A DNA stretch of 12,104 bases from Pavlovales sp. CCMP2436 (lineage: Eukaryota > Haptophyta > Pavlovophyceae > Pavlovales). The position numbers were made by a program, and so were the translations under genes. Of this stretch, positions 1 to 7,556 are shown piece by piece (within the stretch, counting starts at the first letter, position 1; every line of letters begins with the position of its first letter). The notes below the pieces were generated by a model, which did no database searches, had not been told where the DNA came from, and saw only the letters and a list, made by a program, of their open reading frames with translations. The DNA lies in contig MU631311.1 in the NCBI GenBank assembly GCA_026770615.1, forward strand, positions 202,342-214,445, in the 5' to 3' direction.

Positions 1-100
1 CCCCCCCCCCCTCCCCCCCCCACACACAACGCTCACGTCCATTTAGGTGCGTGTGCCCTGTCCGCCGCGGCCGCCGCGGCCGCCGCGGCCACCGCGGCCG
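1..100. repeat. C homopolymer and GCC-type short tandem repeat
   Basis: The window opens with about 21 bases that are almost all C. From about 60 to 98 there is a 9-bp GC-rich repeat (gccgccgcg type) in four or five copies. On the minus strand this would read as an alanine run, but nothing else supports a coding exon here. Confidence 0.7.
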
Positions 101-1180
101 AGGCGTGCGCCCCGGTCGGCATTGTGGCTGCGTCAGTTGTCGTCACGGTACGCGCCGTCCGCGTGCGCAGGAGCGTCCTCGGGCCCGTTTGCCGAGCTCT
201 TCGGTATAAAAGGGTCCTTTCGATCACAATTCGGACGCTCTTCGGTATGCCCATTTCGGTTTCTGAATAAAAGTGCACTTTTTTTTCAAAAAAAAACGAA
301 ACCACACAGGAAAAGAAACCGAACTCGATTTAGAAACACCGTCTATTGAAAATTCTCTTCCACAGTACTTGGGACGCAAAATGTGATCATAATTTTGGGT
401 TACTCCACCGTGATAGGCTCAGGGGTCTAGCTGCATGGGTATGGCAATCCCCCATGCCATCACTCGAGGGCCCTCCGGCGACCTTTTACAGCTCATCAGC
501 TGGGACGACCAGACATATGTCCAAAAACGTCCCGTAACTTAATAGGGGCTTAAAGACATTAGAGATGTATCATTTCAAATGTGTGAACTGTGCAAGAAAG
601 TCGGGCTGCCGCCACTTTCAAATTCGACGGATGAAGGAGTTGGCGTTGAAGTGAGTCACGTGATGGGCGAGGATACGAAGAAGTGCCGGCTGGTCGTACT
701 CATGCTTCGTTCATACTCATGCTTGGCTGGGCAGCAACGACGTCCACCGCGTGCGCCGCGACGGTGGCGGCGACGGCGGCGGTGGCGCTTAGCTGCGTTG
801 GAGGCACCATGCGCGCAGAGTGTGTTGGGTGGCCCTGGGCTGTGCTCAGCAACAAGCCGGGTGACAAGCCGTAGCTGATGCCCTGCTGCTGTATCGCGTG
901 CTGCGAGGGGCGAGGAGGAAAAGGGGCGAGGGGGCGGGCTGGGTCAGGGCGGAGACATTCTGAGAGGAGTCTCTCTCTTTTTCTTTTTCTTTTTTTCTTT
1001 TCTTTTTGGGGGGTTAAAAATGCGTGCTACGTGCTGCGAGGGGGAGTGCATGGCGGGCGGGCGGAGGGAGGGGGTAGGGTGGCTCTGCGGCAATTTAAGC
1101 GGTGTGGCACGGCTGTGCCGCCGGGATGCAAGTCGACAAAAATAAAAATGGCGTAAACAAAAGGGGGGCGTCCGTTACAC
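101..1180. other. Stretch without a supported gene
   Basis: No open frame here shows a recognisable domain or a credible exon with splice sites. A TATA-like TATAAAAG lies at 205-212. The 12-mer GCTCTTCGGTAT occurs at 196-207 and again at 237-248, once leading into the TATA-like box. A pyrimidine-rich run is at 970-1005 and a G-rich stretch at 1035-1080. These could belong to a promoter or to the 3' flank of the zinc-finger gene, but nothing visible decides it. Confidence 0.5.
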
Positions 1181-1246
1181 AGTAGCGGGTGTGATGGTGT
1201 GACACAGTGCAGTGGTGGGTGTGACCCAAGGCAGTGACGGGTATGG
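1181..1246. repeat. Degenerate minisatellite, about 22 bp unit
   Basis: Three imperfect units of the type acagtgcagtggtgggtgtg follow each other. The region is open on the minus strand in the frame that continues the zinc-finger gene from one possible acceptor, and would encode a His/Thr-rich tail. The repeat character makes real coding use doubtful. Confidence 0.5.
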
Positions 1247-1301
1247 CGAAGGGCACTTTAACGCCTAATCGAACCAGAGCAGAAAGGGCACTCGCAAGCT
1301 T

Positions 1302-1530
1302 GGAAGAGAGGGAGGGAGAGAGAGGGAGGGAGAGAGAGGGAGGGAGAGAGAGGGAGAGAGAGGGAGAGGGAGGGAGAAAGAAAGAGAGAGAGAGAGAGGA
1401 AGAAGGGGGAGAGAGAGGGAGAGAGAAGGTGGAGGGGGAAGAGAGGGAGAGAGGGAGAGAGAGAGAGAAAAGAGAGAGGGAGAGAGGGAGAGGGAGGGAG
1501 AGGGGGGAGAGGAAGAGGGGGGGAGGGGCG
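1302..1530. repeat. (GA)n / CT-rich microsatellite in the last intron of the zinc-finger gene
   Basis: About 230 bp of nearly pure GA/GGGA repeat on the plus strand, so it reads as CT-rich on the coding (minus) strand. It fills nearly the whole intron after the donor at 1533, and begins directly after that donor. Confidence 0.9.
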
Positions 1531-1533
1531 CAC

Positions 1534-3552
1534 CTGCAGTGCCGCGTTGTTGTAGTGCATCTGCGGGTGCCTTCCCATGAGCGCGTTTTGCAATTGTTGG
1601 TTTTGCTGCATCTGCTGCGCTGCCGAGAGCATTACGGCCTAACATTTTTATTTTTGTTGTTGTCGTTATTGTTGTTGTTGTTGTTGTTACTGTCGTTGTA
1701 TGTCGTTGTTGGTGTTGGTGTGTTATGTGTTGTTGATGCGGTAGAAAAAGAAATGACAAAAAGATAAAAGAATGATCAATTATGATGGAAAAACAAACGC
1801 CAAAAAGAATTACCTACCATGATGGAAAAAGAAATGAAATACTGAAATGACAAAAAGAATTATGATAAAAACGAAATGACAAAGAGAAGGATGATGGGAA
1901 TAGGATTTACAAAGAAAGTGATGCATCTGCGGCGCGTCCATAAAAAAAAAAAATCAATCAATCATATAATGAGATTAGAATGACGTGCGCTGTGTGCGCA
2001 GCTCGTCGAGCCTGCCCCTTTTCACGAGGACGGCTTTTATCTCCTTCCCCCGGCCACGATTCCCACCAAGGGGGGCACTAGCCGGCCGGGCAGTGCACTT
2101 ACAGCGGGCAGCGAAGTCGAGGGGGGCAGGCGCACCTGGTTGTGCATCTGCTGCTGCATCTGCTGCCTCATCTGCTGCGCGTCTGCGGGGCTCATCTGCC
2201 CCACCAACCCGCTCAGCCCCCCCAGCGCCTGCGCCCCCTGCTGCTGCCACATTCGCTGCAGCCCTGCGGCCTCGAGTCCCAAGCCCGCGCCTCCATGCTG
2301 CTGCTCGAGCCCCCCGTAGTGTCCGCTGCGCCGGGCGTGCTGCAGTTGTAATCATCGTGAATATGTATTGTAATCATCGTGAACATGTATATGTTTATAA
2401 TTGATAGGGAGGTTGAAATATAGGAGAGTAAGAGTGTGAGAGAGGGAGAGTGAGAGGGAGAGAAAGATAGAGAAAGAGAAAGAGAGAGAGGAGGGTGGGG
2501 GGAGAGAGAGAGGGAGAGAGGGAGGGGGTAGAGATGGAGGGGGGGGGAGAGAGAGAGAGGGAGAGAAAGGGAGGGAGGGAGAGAGGAGGAGGGGGGGGAG
2601 AGGACATACCTGATCTGCCATGAGGAGCAACTGCGCCGCCTGCCCGTCAGCGGGGTCCACCTCCACCATCCCTCCCCGCCCCACCCTCGCCCCCTCCCCA
2701 CCCCCAAACAGCATCCCTCCCTCCCCGCCCCCCCCGTGCCCTGGCAATGCCCCATCTTCTTCAGAGTCGTCATCGTCGTCCATCCCTTTGCCCCCATCCT
2801 GAAGGTATTCAAAAGTGCAAAACACCGGACAGTCAGACGCTAGCTTGAAGCCCTGCCTGAGATTAAACCATAAACAAGAGCAGGGCAGGGCTGGGTCTTC
2901 TGCTGCCTCTAGCATGACACCAACAATTACATTTAACACCACACACACACACACACTGCTGTAAAAGCAGATATAAATGATGAACATAAATAAAAATGAA
3001 GTAAAGATGCACAACTTCGGGCTCGTCTTCAGAGGGTGTATGCGAGGCAAGCCGAGAGAAGCTAACAGAGCTTTAAAAAGAAAAAGAAGAAAAAAGGAGC
3101 AACGCACGTTGCCCCCGTCCGGTCCCCCCGCGAACAGCCCCCCCTCCTCCGAGCGCATTGCGTACTCGCCGTTGTGCTGCGCCACGAATCCCTGCGCACG
3201 AGCGTGGGGGTGGGGGTGAGTGGGGGGTGGGGGTGGGTGGGTTTGGGGGGGGGGATTAGGATTTAGAGAATATGATTTGAAGGTTCAAATTCGATGTACT
3301 GAATAAGAAGAGGGATCTCGCCGTTTGCGCTGCGTGGGGTTCGGGGCTGGGAAACTAGGTACGTCAGGGTTAGTTTGACTGGAGTAATTTATCACTCATT
3401 TGAAAGTAAATTGACAATAACAAGATTAAATGAATACATAATAATTATGAAGTGACAATTAACTCGATGATGTGCTGCGCCGGCATGGGTAGAGGCGGGC
3501 TGCGAGTTGAGTGGGCCTGGGAGAGGGAGAGGTTTTAAAACTGCGCGCGCGC

Positions 3553-3583
<31 letters not shown>

Positions 3584-5347
3584 CGCACCTCCCAGTTGCT
3601 GGGCTCGTGCTTGAAGTATTTTGCGTGGCGCTTTAGCGCACCGAGCGAGCAGAGGCGGATACCGCAGCTGAAGGTCACAATTTACTTATTTTCAATTTAT
3701 CACTTATATCGAATAAATATACCCACTCAGGGAGCAATGGGACAAAATGAAGGTTATGGGCTTCAAGGTGGGGATGTGGTGGGTAGGGAGAGGATAGGGT
3801 GTGGAGGGGAAGGGGTTAAGCTCGAGCCGAAGTTCCTTCTTGCAGAAATAAGAAATGCTTCTTCCTGTACAAAAAAGAATCGAATCAAAAAGAATCGACG
3901 TCCTCAAGCTGCTCCTGCTCTAATACATAAAACATAACACGAAAATATAAAACGTAAAACATGATACATGAAACTCAATACGAAAGGTGCACCTGCAAGT
4001 GAAGATCTGCCCGCACGCCTTCATGTGCATGGTCAGGTCCTCCTTCACGGTGAACGACTTCTTGTCACACTTGCAGCACTTGTACGGCCTGACCAAATAG
4101 GGGGGGGGGGGTGGTAAGCCTCCGCGAAAAAAAGCAGTGACAAAAGTGCACAGCTGTCAGTTACGAATACAGTACTCCTCGACGGTAAACGCCTTTTTGC
4201 TGCACTTGTACGGCTTGTGAGCATTTGTACGGCTTGTTAGTATTTGTACGGCTTGTTAGTATACCATTCTAAATGCATGAAAAATGATATATCATATCTT
4301 ACTGTATACATCTACACGTGTAGGAATATAATGTAGTAGCATACCAATATATATATATATGACAAGCCTTGGAGTGCAAGTTACATATATCGCAACGCTC
4401 AGACTAGCCTGATTCCTCAGACAGCCAGATCGCCAGCCAAATTTCCCAAACACGTAAAAAAAAAAAAAAAAAAAACAGACTCACCTGTCTCCCTGGAAAT
4501 GCCGGCGCAAGAAGTGCTTTTTCGCCTGGTATTTCGTGGCGAACACCTTGGTGCAGTCGGTGCACTTGACAGGTGCGTTCGAGTTTTGCAGCTCGCCGAC
4601 GCCCTCGACGGTCTGGCGTTGCCGGTGCGTGGTCATATGGAAGATGAGGTTCATCTCGCGCTTGAAGTTTTTGCGGCAGATGTTGCACACGAAGCTCTGG
4701 TCGCCCTGCGCGAGCATCGGCATCTCGCTCCCGTCGACCGCGCCCTTGCCCCCCTCAGCTCCCATCGTGCCAGCGGGCATGGTGGGCATAATCCCCGTGC
4801 CCATCTGCATCTGCCCACGCGCCATGGCAGCCATATCCGCCATGGCCCCCGCCACCATCTGCATGCCGCCGCCGTCCTGCTGCTGCGAAGGCGCATAGGC
4901 GGAAATGGCAGGGCCCGACGCGCTCACGGCAATCGGCCCGGCAAGCGCGGCCTGCGAGAGCGGCTGCATCATCGCGTGCACCTGCAGCGGCTGGAAGAGC
5001 AGCGGGTTTGTGGGCAGCATCTGCAGCGCGCCACCGACCAGGCCCATGCCCGCGCCGGCGAGCAGCGAGGTGCTTGCGAGCGTCGAGAGCGGTACGTGGT
5101 GCGGCGGTGGCATCGATCCCGGCGTGTGCGTCGGCGCGGGCATGGCGCCCGGCGGCTGCATCATCTGCGGCGCTGGCCGCGCCTCCTGCGGTATGTTGAA
5201 AAGCAGCTCGCCAGGTTTGCCGCTCGCGCCAGCCGGGGCCATCACGCACGGCGCGACGGCCGAACCGGGCTCGCGCGCGTCCACGCCCTCGTTGTGCGCC
5301 TCTGTGCCGACGCCCAGCGCCTCCTGCTTCACTGTGTGTTGGTCCAT
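1534..5347 (-). CDS. Four-finger C2H2 zinc-finger protein, STOP1/IDD/WIP-like, in at least seven exons
   Basis: Probable nuclear DNA-binding transcription factor. Exons on the minus strand are 5347-4485, 4088-3993, 3667-3589, 3191-3108, 2798-2610, 2339-2136 and 1638-1534 (the last could start at 1614 in the same frame). All junctions are GT-AG with matching phases and give 540 codons. Residues 1-218 are rich in Ala, Met, Pro and Gln. Finger 1 spans C221-H241 and finger 2 C262-H283. Finger 3 is C2HC (C292, C295, H309, C313). Finger 4 has the compressed C319-S-C321 with H334 and H340. A C2HC third finger followed by a C-x-C fourth finger is the arrangement of plant STOP1, IDD and WIP factors. 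Downstream come a Gly-rich stretch with the acidic run DDDDDSEED and a Gln/Met-rich region (QQMRQQMQQQM), typical of activation domains. Start: first ATG of the long exon, giving MDQHTVKQEA. The 3' end is uncertain: a terminal exon after the CT tract may start near 1298 or 1290, the latter giving CPFCSGSIRR and stop. The family match is solid; targets are unknown. Confidence 0.85.
1659..1720. repeat. (TTG)n trinucleotide repeat in an intron
   Basis: Runs of ttg/tcg triplets within intron 6 of the zinc-finger gene. On the coding strand this is CAA-rich, but it lies upstream of the exon-7 acceptor and is treated as intronic. Confidence 0.7.
1750..1896. repeat. Degenerate A-rich minisatellite in intron 6
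   Basis: Imperfect units built on gaaatgacaaaaagaatta and tatgatggaaaaa recur about four times (near 1751, 1796, 1843 and 1873). It is intronic with respect to the zinc-finger gene. Confidence 0.65.
2421..2602. repeat. (GA)n / CT-rich microsatellite in intron 5
   Basis: About 180 bp of GA and GGGA repeats on the plus strand. On the coding strand the CT tract begins immediately after the GTATGT donor at 2609 and runs toward the exon-6 acceptor at 2340. Confidence 0.9.
2827..2849 (+). repeat. Dispersed repeat, copy 1 (short core)
   Basis: The core GACAGTCAGACGCTAGCTT is shared with 10679-10714 and, with one change, with 6834-6870. This copy lies in intron 4 of the zinc-finger gene. Similarity stops soon after the core on both sides. 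Confidence 0.65.
2939..2957. repeat. (AC)n microsatellite
   Basis: About nine AC units within intron 4 of the zinc-finger gene. Confidence 0.85.
3543..3583. repeat. (CG)n plus poly-A tract next to a splice donor
   Basis: Six CG units (3543-3554) are followed by 29 A (3555-3583). On the coding strand this is a 29-T run starting at position +6 of the exon-3 donor (GTGCG then T). Poly-A lengths in assemblies are often unreliable. Confidence 0.85.
4171..4219 (-). pseudogene. Relic of the third-finger exon inside intron 1
   Basis: Read on the minus strand this gives HKPYKCSKKAFTVEEY, clearly related to the functional exon at 4088-3993 (PYKCCKCDKKSFTVKED). Relative to that exon the relic lacks a 9-nt block that includes the second zinc-binding Cys, and it diverges after the FTV motif. 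It lies about 85 bp upstream of the real exon in the same orientation, so an ancient tandem exon duplication followed by decay is the simplest reading. It is not needed for any phase-correct splice model. Confidence 0.6.
4205..4261. repeat. Three tandem copies of a 19-bp unit
   Basis: Units at 4205-4223, 4224-4242 and 4243-4261 follow tttgtacggcttgttagta; the last two are identical. The first overlaps the relic finger exon: gtacggcttg is the complement of its KPY codons. The array therefore seems to have grown from the 5' edge of that relic. Confidence 0.8.
4342..4361. repeat. Short (TA)n tract
   Basis: About nine TA units in AT-rich sequence within intron 1 of the zinc-finger gene. Confidence 0.7.
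4456..4475. repeat. Poly-A (poly-T on coding strand) after the exon-1 donor
   Basis: Twenty A in a row. On the minus strand the T run starts nine bases after the GTGAGT donor at 4484, matching the position of pyrimidine tracts in the other introns of this gene. Confidence 0.85.
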
Positions 5348-5795
5348 GGCCTCCGCAGTGAAGCAGACGAAACTCAGCTTCGTCAGACCAATTTCGTCAA
5401 GTTATTACTATGTACCGCTCGAGTCCTCTCTCATCGTCGTCGGTTCATACGCTGCGACACGTTCGAGTTTAATGGCGAACCCAGCAATTTAAAAAGAGCC
5501 ACTTGAGGCGCTGCCATTCGCCTAGGCATTTGCCTGCGCGTGTACCTAGGCATTCACGCGACCTGAGTCCGCCAACCACTGTTGTCATCTGCTGCCCCAT
5601 CTTTCTATCAGCGTGTGTGTTTAAAGAAAGAGACCCGAATCAAACGCTTTCAAACGCGTGGATGTCAGGGTGGACGAGCGGATGGAGAGCGATGCGGTGC
5701 CTTGAGCCCGCAGAGAAGAGCTCCATGGTGCGCGCTCGCCGCTCGCCCATTGCGCGCCTCGCTTTTGTGCCGTGGTCTCACGCGGATCTCATCAT
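5226..5795. repeat. Segmental duplication, copy A
   Basis: Covers the first 122 coding bases of the zinc-finger gene and about 450 bp upstream of its ATG. It matches 7000-7556 in the same orientation. By eye, 5498-5795 differs from 7259-7556 by 11 substitutions with no indels, and 5226-5347 differs from 7000-7121 by 9 substitutions with no indels. The middle part (5348-5497) carries indels. Confidence 0.92.
5348..5500 (-). promoter_or_regulatory. Presumed promoter and 5' leader of the zinc-finger gene
   Basis: Directly upstream of the ATG on the minus strand. No clear TATA box was found. The boundary is inferred from gene position only. The same DNA was copied to 7122-7258, where it has picked up insertions and a hairpin. 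Confidence 0.35.
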
Positions 5796-6011
5796 TTCGC
5801 GAATGGCCCGTGTGTCGCCGCAGTCCGCGTCGCGCTGTGCGTCCGATGCGCTGCCGGCCGATTTCTAAAATTAAATGGCAAGTAGATCAACAAAATATGC
5901 GGTCCAATGTGATTTGCGGGGCTAAGGGAGACAGCCAAATCATCCACTCACCCGCGGTTGCTCTTGCTACAGCCCGCTCGACTTTCCACGACAAGTTCCA
6001 GTGCTTTAAGC
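5796..6011. other. Intergenic DNA between duplication copy A and the MITE
   Basis: No gene is supported. A frame open on the plus strand from 5503 to 5868 runs across the duplicated segment; its differences from the second copy are mostly amino-acid changing, which argues against a protein under constraint. Confidence 0.5.
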
Positions 6012-6181
6012 TACAGGGTGTCGCGGGCAATAAGAACGGCGCTTTTGAGACTGAGGCTCAATTTCTTAGCAAATTACATGCAAACAAAGCTTAAATTTTG
6101 CATAAATTACTACCGAAGGGCACACAAAATGAGGCCCAGTTTCTTAACGTTACGGTTTCTTATTGCCCGCGACACCTTGTA
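6012..6181. mobile_element. MITE with mariner-type termini and TA target duplication
   Basis: A 166-bp element (6014-6179) has 23-bp terminal inverted repeats at 6014-6036 and 6157-6179 that match at 22 of 23 positions. The ends begin CAGGGTGTCGCGGG on the left and CAAGGTGTCGCGGG on the right. Weaker complementarity continues inward (a gaggctca-like block on both arms). A TA dinucleotide flanks each end (6012-6013 and 6180-6181), the target duplication of Tc1/mariner elements. There is no room for a transposase, so it is non-autonomous. Confidence 0.82.
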
Positions 6182-6289
6182 TCTGGGTGGATCCTTTTAA
6201 AGGAGCTACTTTTTAATTTTCGGTATCCGTGGGAAAAGTAACGCCAACCAAGGAACAAGAAAACAAAATTGGCGAGGGCTGCTCACTAC

Positions 6290-6640
6290 TCTCTAGGTAG
6301 TCATCACTCGAGTGATACCTTCCACTCGAGCTTGATATCTAGCACTCGAGTGACGGTTAGTTAGCGATCGCTCACTGGCAGTGGTGACGCTGAAGCTGAT
6401 CAGAGTGACGCTCAGACGCTGACACCCGGAGCTTCCTGGGCGCAGAGACTGCGCTCCCGACGGTACAGTAGATCACTCGGCCGCCCAGTGCCCACGAGCA
6501 TCTGAGTAATCTCTGCAGCTTCCAATCACTCAGATTTGCGGCCGGGGGGGGGCACCTAGAGATCACTAGAGATCACTATCTAGGACGAGTGATACCTCTG
6601 TTCCTCTAGAGATCAGATCACTCGAGAAACAGAGATCACG
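6290..6640. repeat. Cluster of CACTCGAG palindromic and related motifs
   Basis: ATCACTCGAGTGAT at 6303-6316 is a perfect 14-bp palindrome, CACTCGAG recurs at 6323-6330, and CACTCGAGTG at 6343-6352 is again palindromic. Further atcactcgag, gatcacta and gagtgatacc variants lie around 6560-6640. The region looks like a degenerated repeat array. No gene is seen here. Confidence 0.6.
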
Positions 6641-6986
6641 ATTATGTCTGGTCACTAAATATCTATAAGTACGTCCCCCCTGACAGGTCTCAAGGGTTTG
6701 CATGTGCCGTATATTGGCTATTGCGCGGGTTTTAGTTTGTAAGGGTATAGTTGCGCGCCCAAGCCAGCGCAGCCGACTAAGGCACGCAGCAGGCAATGGG
6801 CGACGCAGCGCTCAGACCAGCACAACATTCAGAACAGTCAGACGCCAGCTTGAATCCCTATCAGTAAGTATAGTTACATGCCAATGATCGTGCGTGTGTT
6901 TAAACATCTAGAAATCCGTCATCTGGCAGGTAACCAACGGACCGGAGGACCCGAGCGTTAAGAAACACTCGGATTAAGGGACCTTT
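6641..6986. other. Intergenic stretch without a supported gene
   Basis: Apart from the dispersed repeat at 6834-6870 nothing specific is recognised. No frame shows a known domain. Confidence 0.5.
6834..6870 (+). repeat. Dispersed repeat, copy 2
   Basis: Shares the core acagtcagacgc.agctt and continues into tgaatccctatcagtaagtat, an extension also seen in copy 3 at 10679-10714. Intergenic. Confidence 0.65.
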
Positions 6987-7121
6987 TTAGAGCACACTTG
7001 CGCCAGCCGGGGCCATCACGCGCGGCGCGACGGCCGAGCCGGGCTCGCGCGCTTCCTCGCCCTTGTTGTGCGCCACTGTGCCGACGTCCAGCGTCTCCTG
7101 CTTCACTGTTTGTTGGTCCAT
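6987..7121 (-). pseudogene. Truncated duplicate of the zinc-finger gene start
   Basis: On the minus strand the ATG at 7121 opens 44 codons beginning MDQQTVKQETLDVG, parallel to MDQHTVKQEALGVG of the parent at 5347. The first 41 codons align without gaps to the parent, keeping the frame. The homology stops at 7000, and the frame then ends as SVL and stop in unrelated DNA. No zinc fingers are included. Most base changes alter the residue (about eight of forty), so constraint appears relaxed. It could still be expressed as a small peptide, but it is best called a truncated copy. Confidence 0.85.
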
Positions 7122-7556
7122 GGCCTCCGCTCCGACCGCAGTGAAGCCAAAGCAGACGAAACTCTGCTTGACGAAGCAGAGTTTTAAAACATATAATTCG
7201 TCAAGTTTAAAGCTGCGACACGTTCGAGTCTAATGGCGAACCCAGCAATTTAAAAAGAGCCACTTGAGGCGCTGCCATTCGCCTAGGCATTTGCCTGCGC
7301 GTGCACCTAGGCGTTCACGCGACCTGAGTCCGCCAACCACTGTTGTCATCTGCTGCCCCATCTTTCTATTAGCGTGTGTGCTTAAAGAAAGAGACCCGAA
7401 TCAAACGCTTTCAAACGCGTGGACTTCAGGGTGGACGAGCGGATGGAGAGCGATGCGGTGCCTCGAGCCCGCAGGGGAGAGCTCCATGGTGCGCGCTCGC
7501 CGCTCGCCCATTGCGGGCCTCGCTTTTGTGCCGTGGTCTCATGCGGATCTCATCAT
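7000..7556. repeat. Segmental duplication, copy B
   Basis: Second copy of 5226-5795 in direct orientation, about 1.8 kb downstream. Its right edge (gcggatctcatcat, ending 7556) overlaps the last codons and the stop of the carbonic anhydrase gene, so the insertion or rearrangement that made this copy also shaped that gene's 3' end. Confidence 0.92.
7159..7184. repeat. Perfect 11-bp inverted repeat
   Basis: AAACTCTGCTT, a 4-nt loop (gacg), then AAGCAGAGTTT. It is absent from duplication copy A, where the matching place reads aaactcagcttcgtcagacc, so it arose or was lost after duplication. It lies in the former promoter of the truncated gene copy. Confidence 0.8.

Noticed and set aside
579..878. 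A 99-codon plus-strand frame starting MCELCKK
   Set aside because: A CxxC near the start suggested a zinc site, but nothing follows that matches a family, and the second half is an Arg-rich reading of GCC-repeat DNA.
1234..1767. Glu/Arg/Gly-rich frame on the plus strand and Ser/Leu/Pro-rich frames on the minus strand
   Set aside because: They are translations of the GA microsatellite; only the Gln-rich segment at 1638-1534 is kept as an exon.
2352..3185. A 277-codon uninterrupted minus-strand frame
   Set aside because: It joins real exons 4 and 5 through intron 4 and runs into the CT tract of intron 5; the splice model with GTGCGT/CAG and GTATGT/CAG sites is better supported.
4205..4261. 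Possible CRISPR-like array of 19-bp units
   Set aside because: The units are directly adjacent without spacers and the DNA is eukaryotic and intronic; it is a minisatellite.
4499..5506. A 335-codon open frame on the plus strand
   Set aside because: It is the antisense shadow of zinc-finger exon 1: Arg/His-rich composition and no domain, while the minus strand has clear fingers and splice signals.
5503..5868. A 121-codon open frame on the plus strand, also open in the second duplication copy (7264-7746)
   Set aside because: No recognisable domain; base differences between the copies are mostly residue-changing, and the right-hand ends diverge completely. It most likely reflects GC-rich promoter DNA free of stops.
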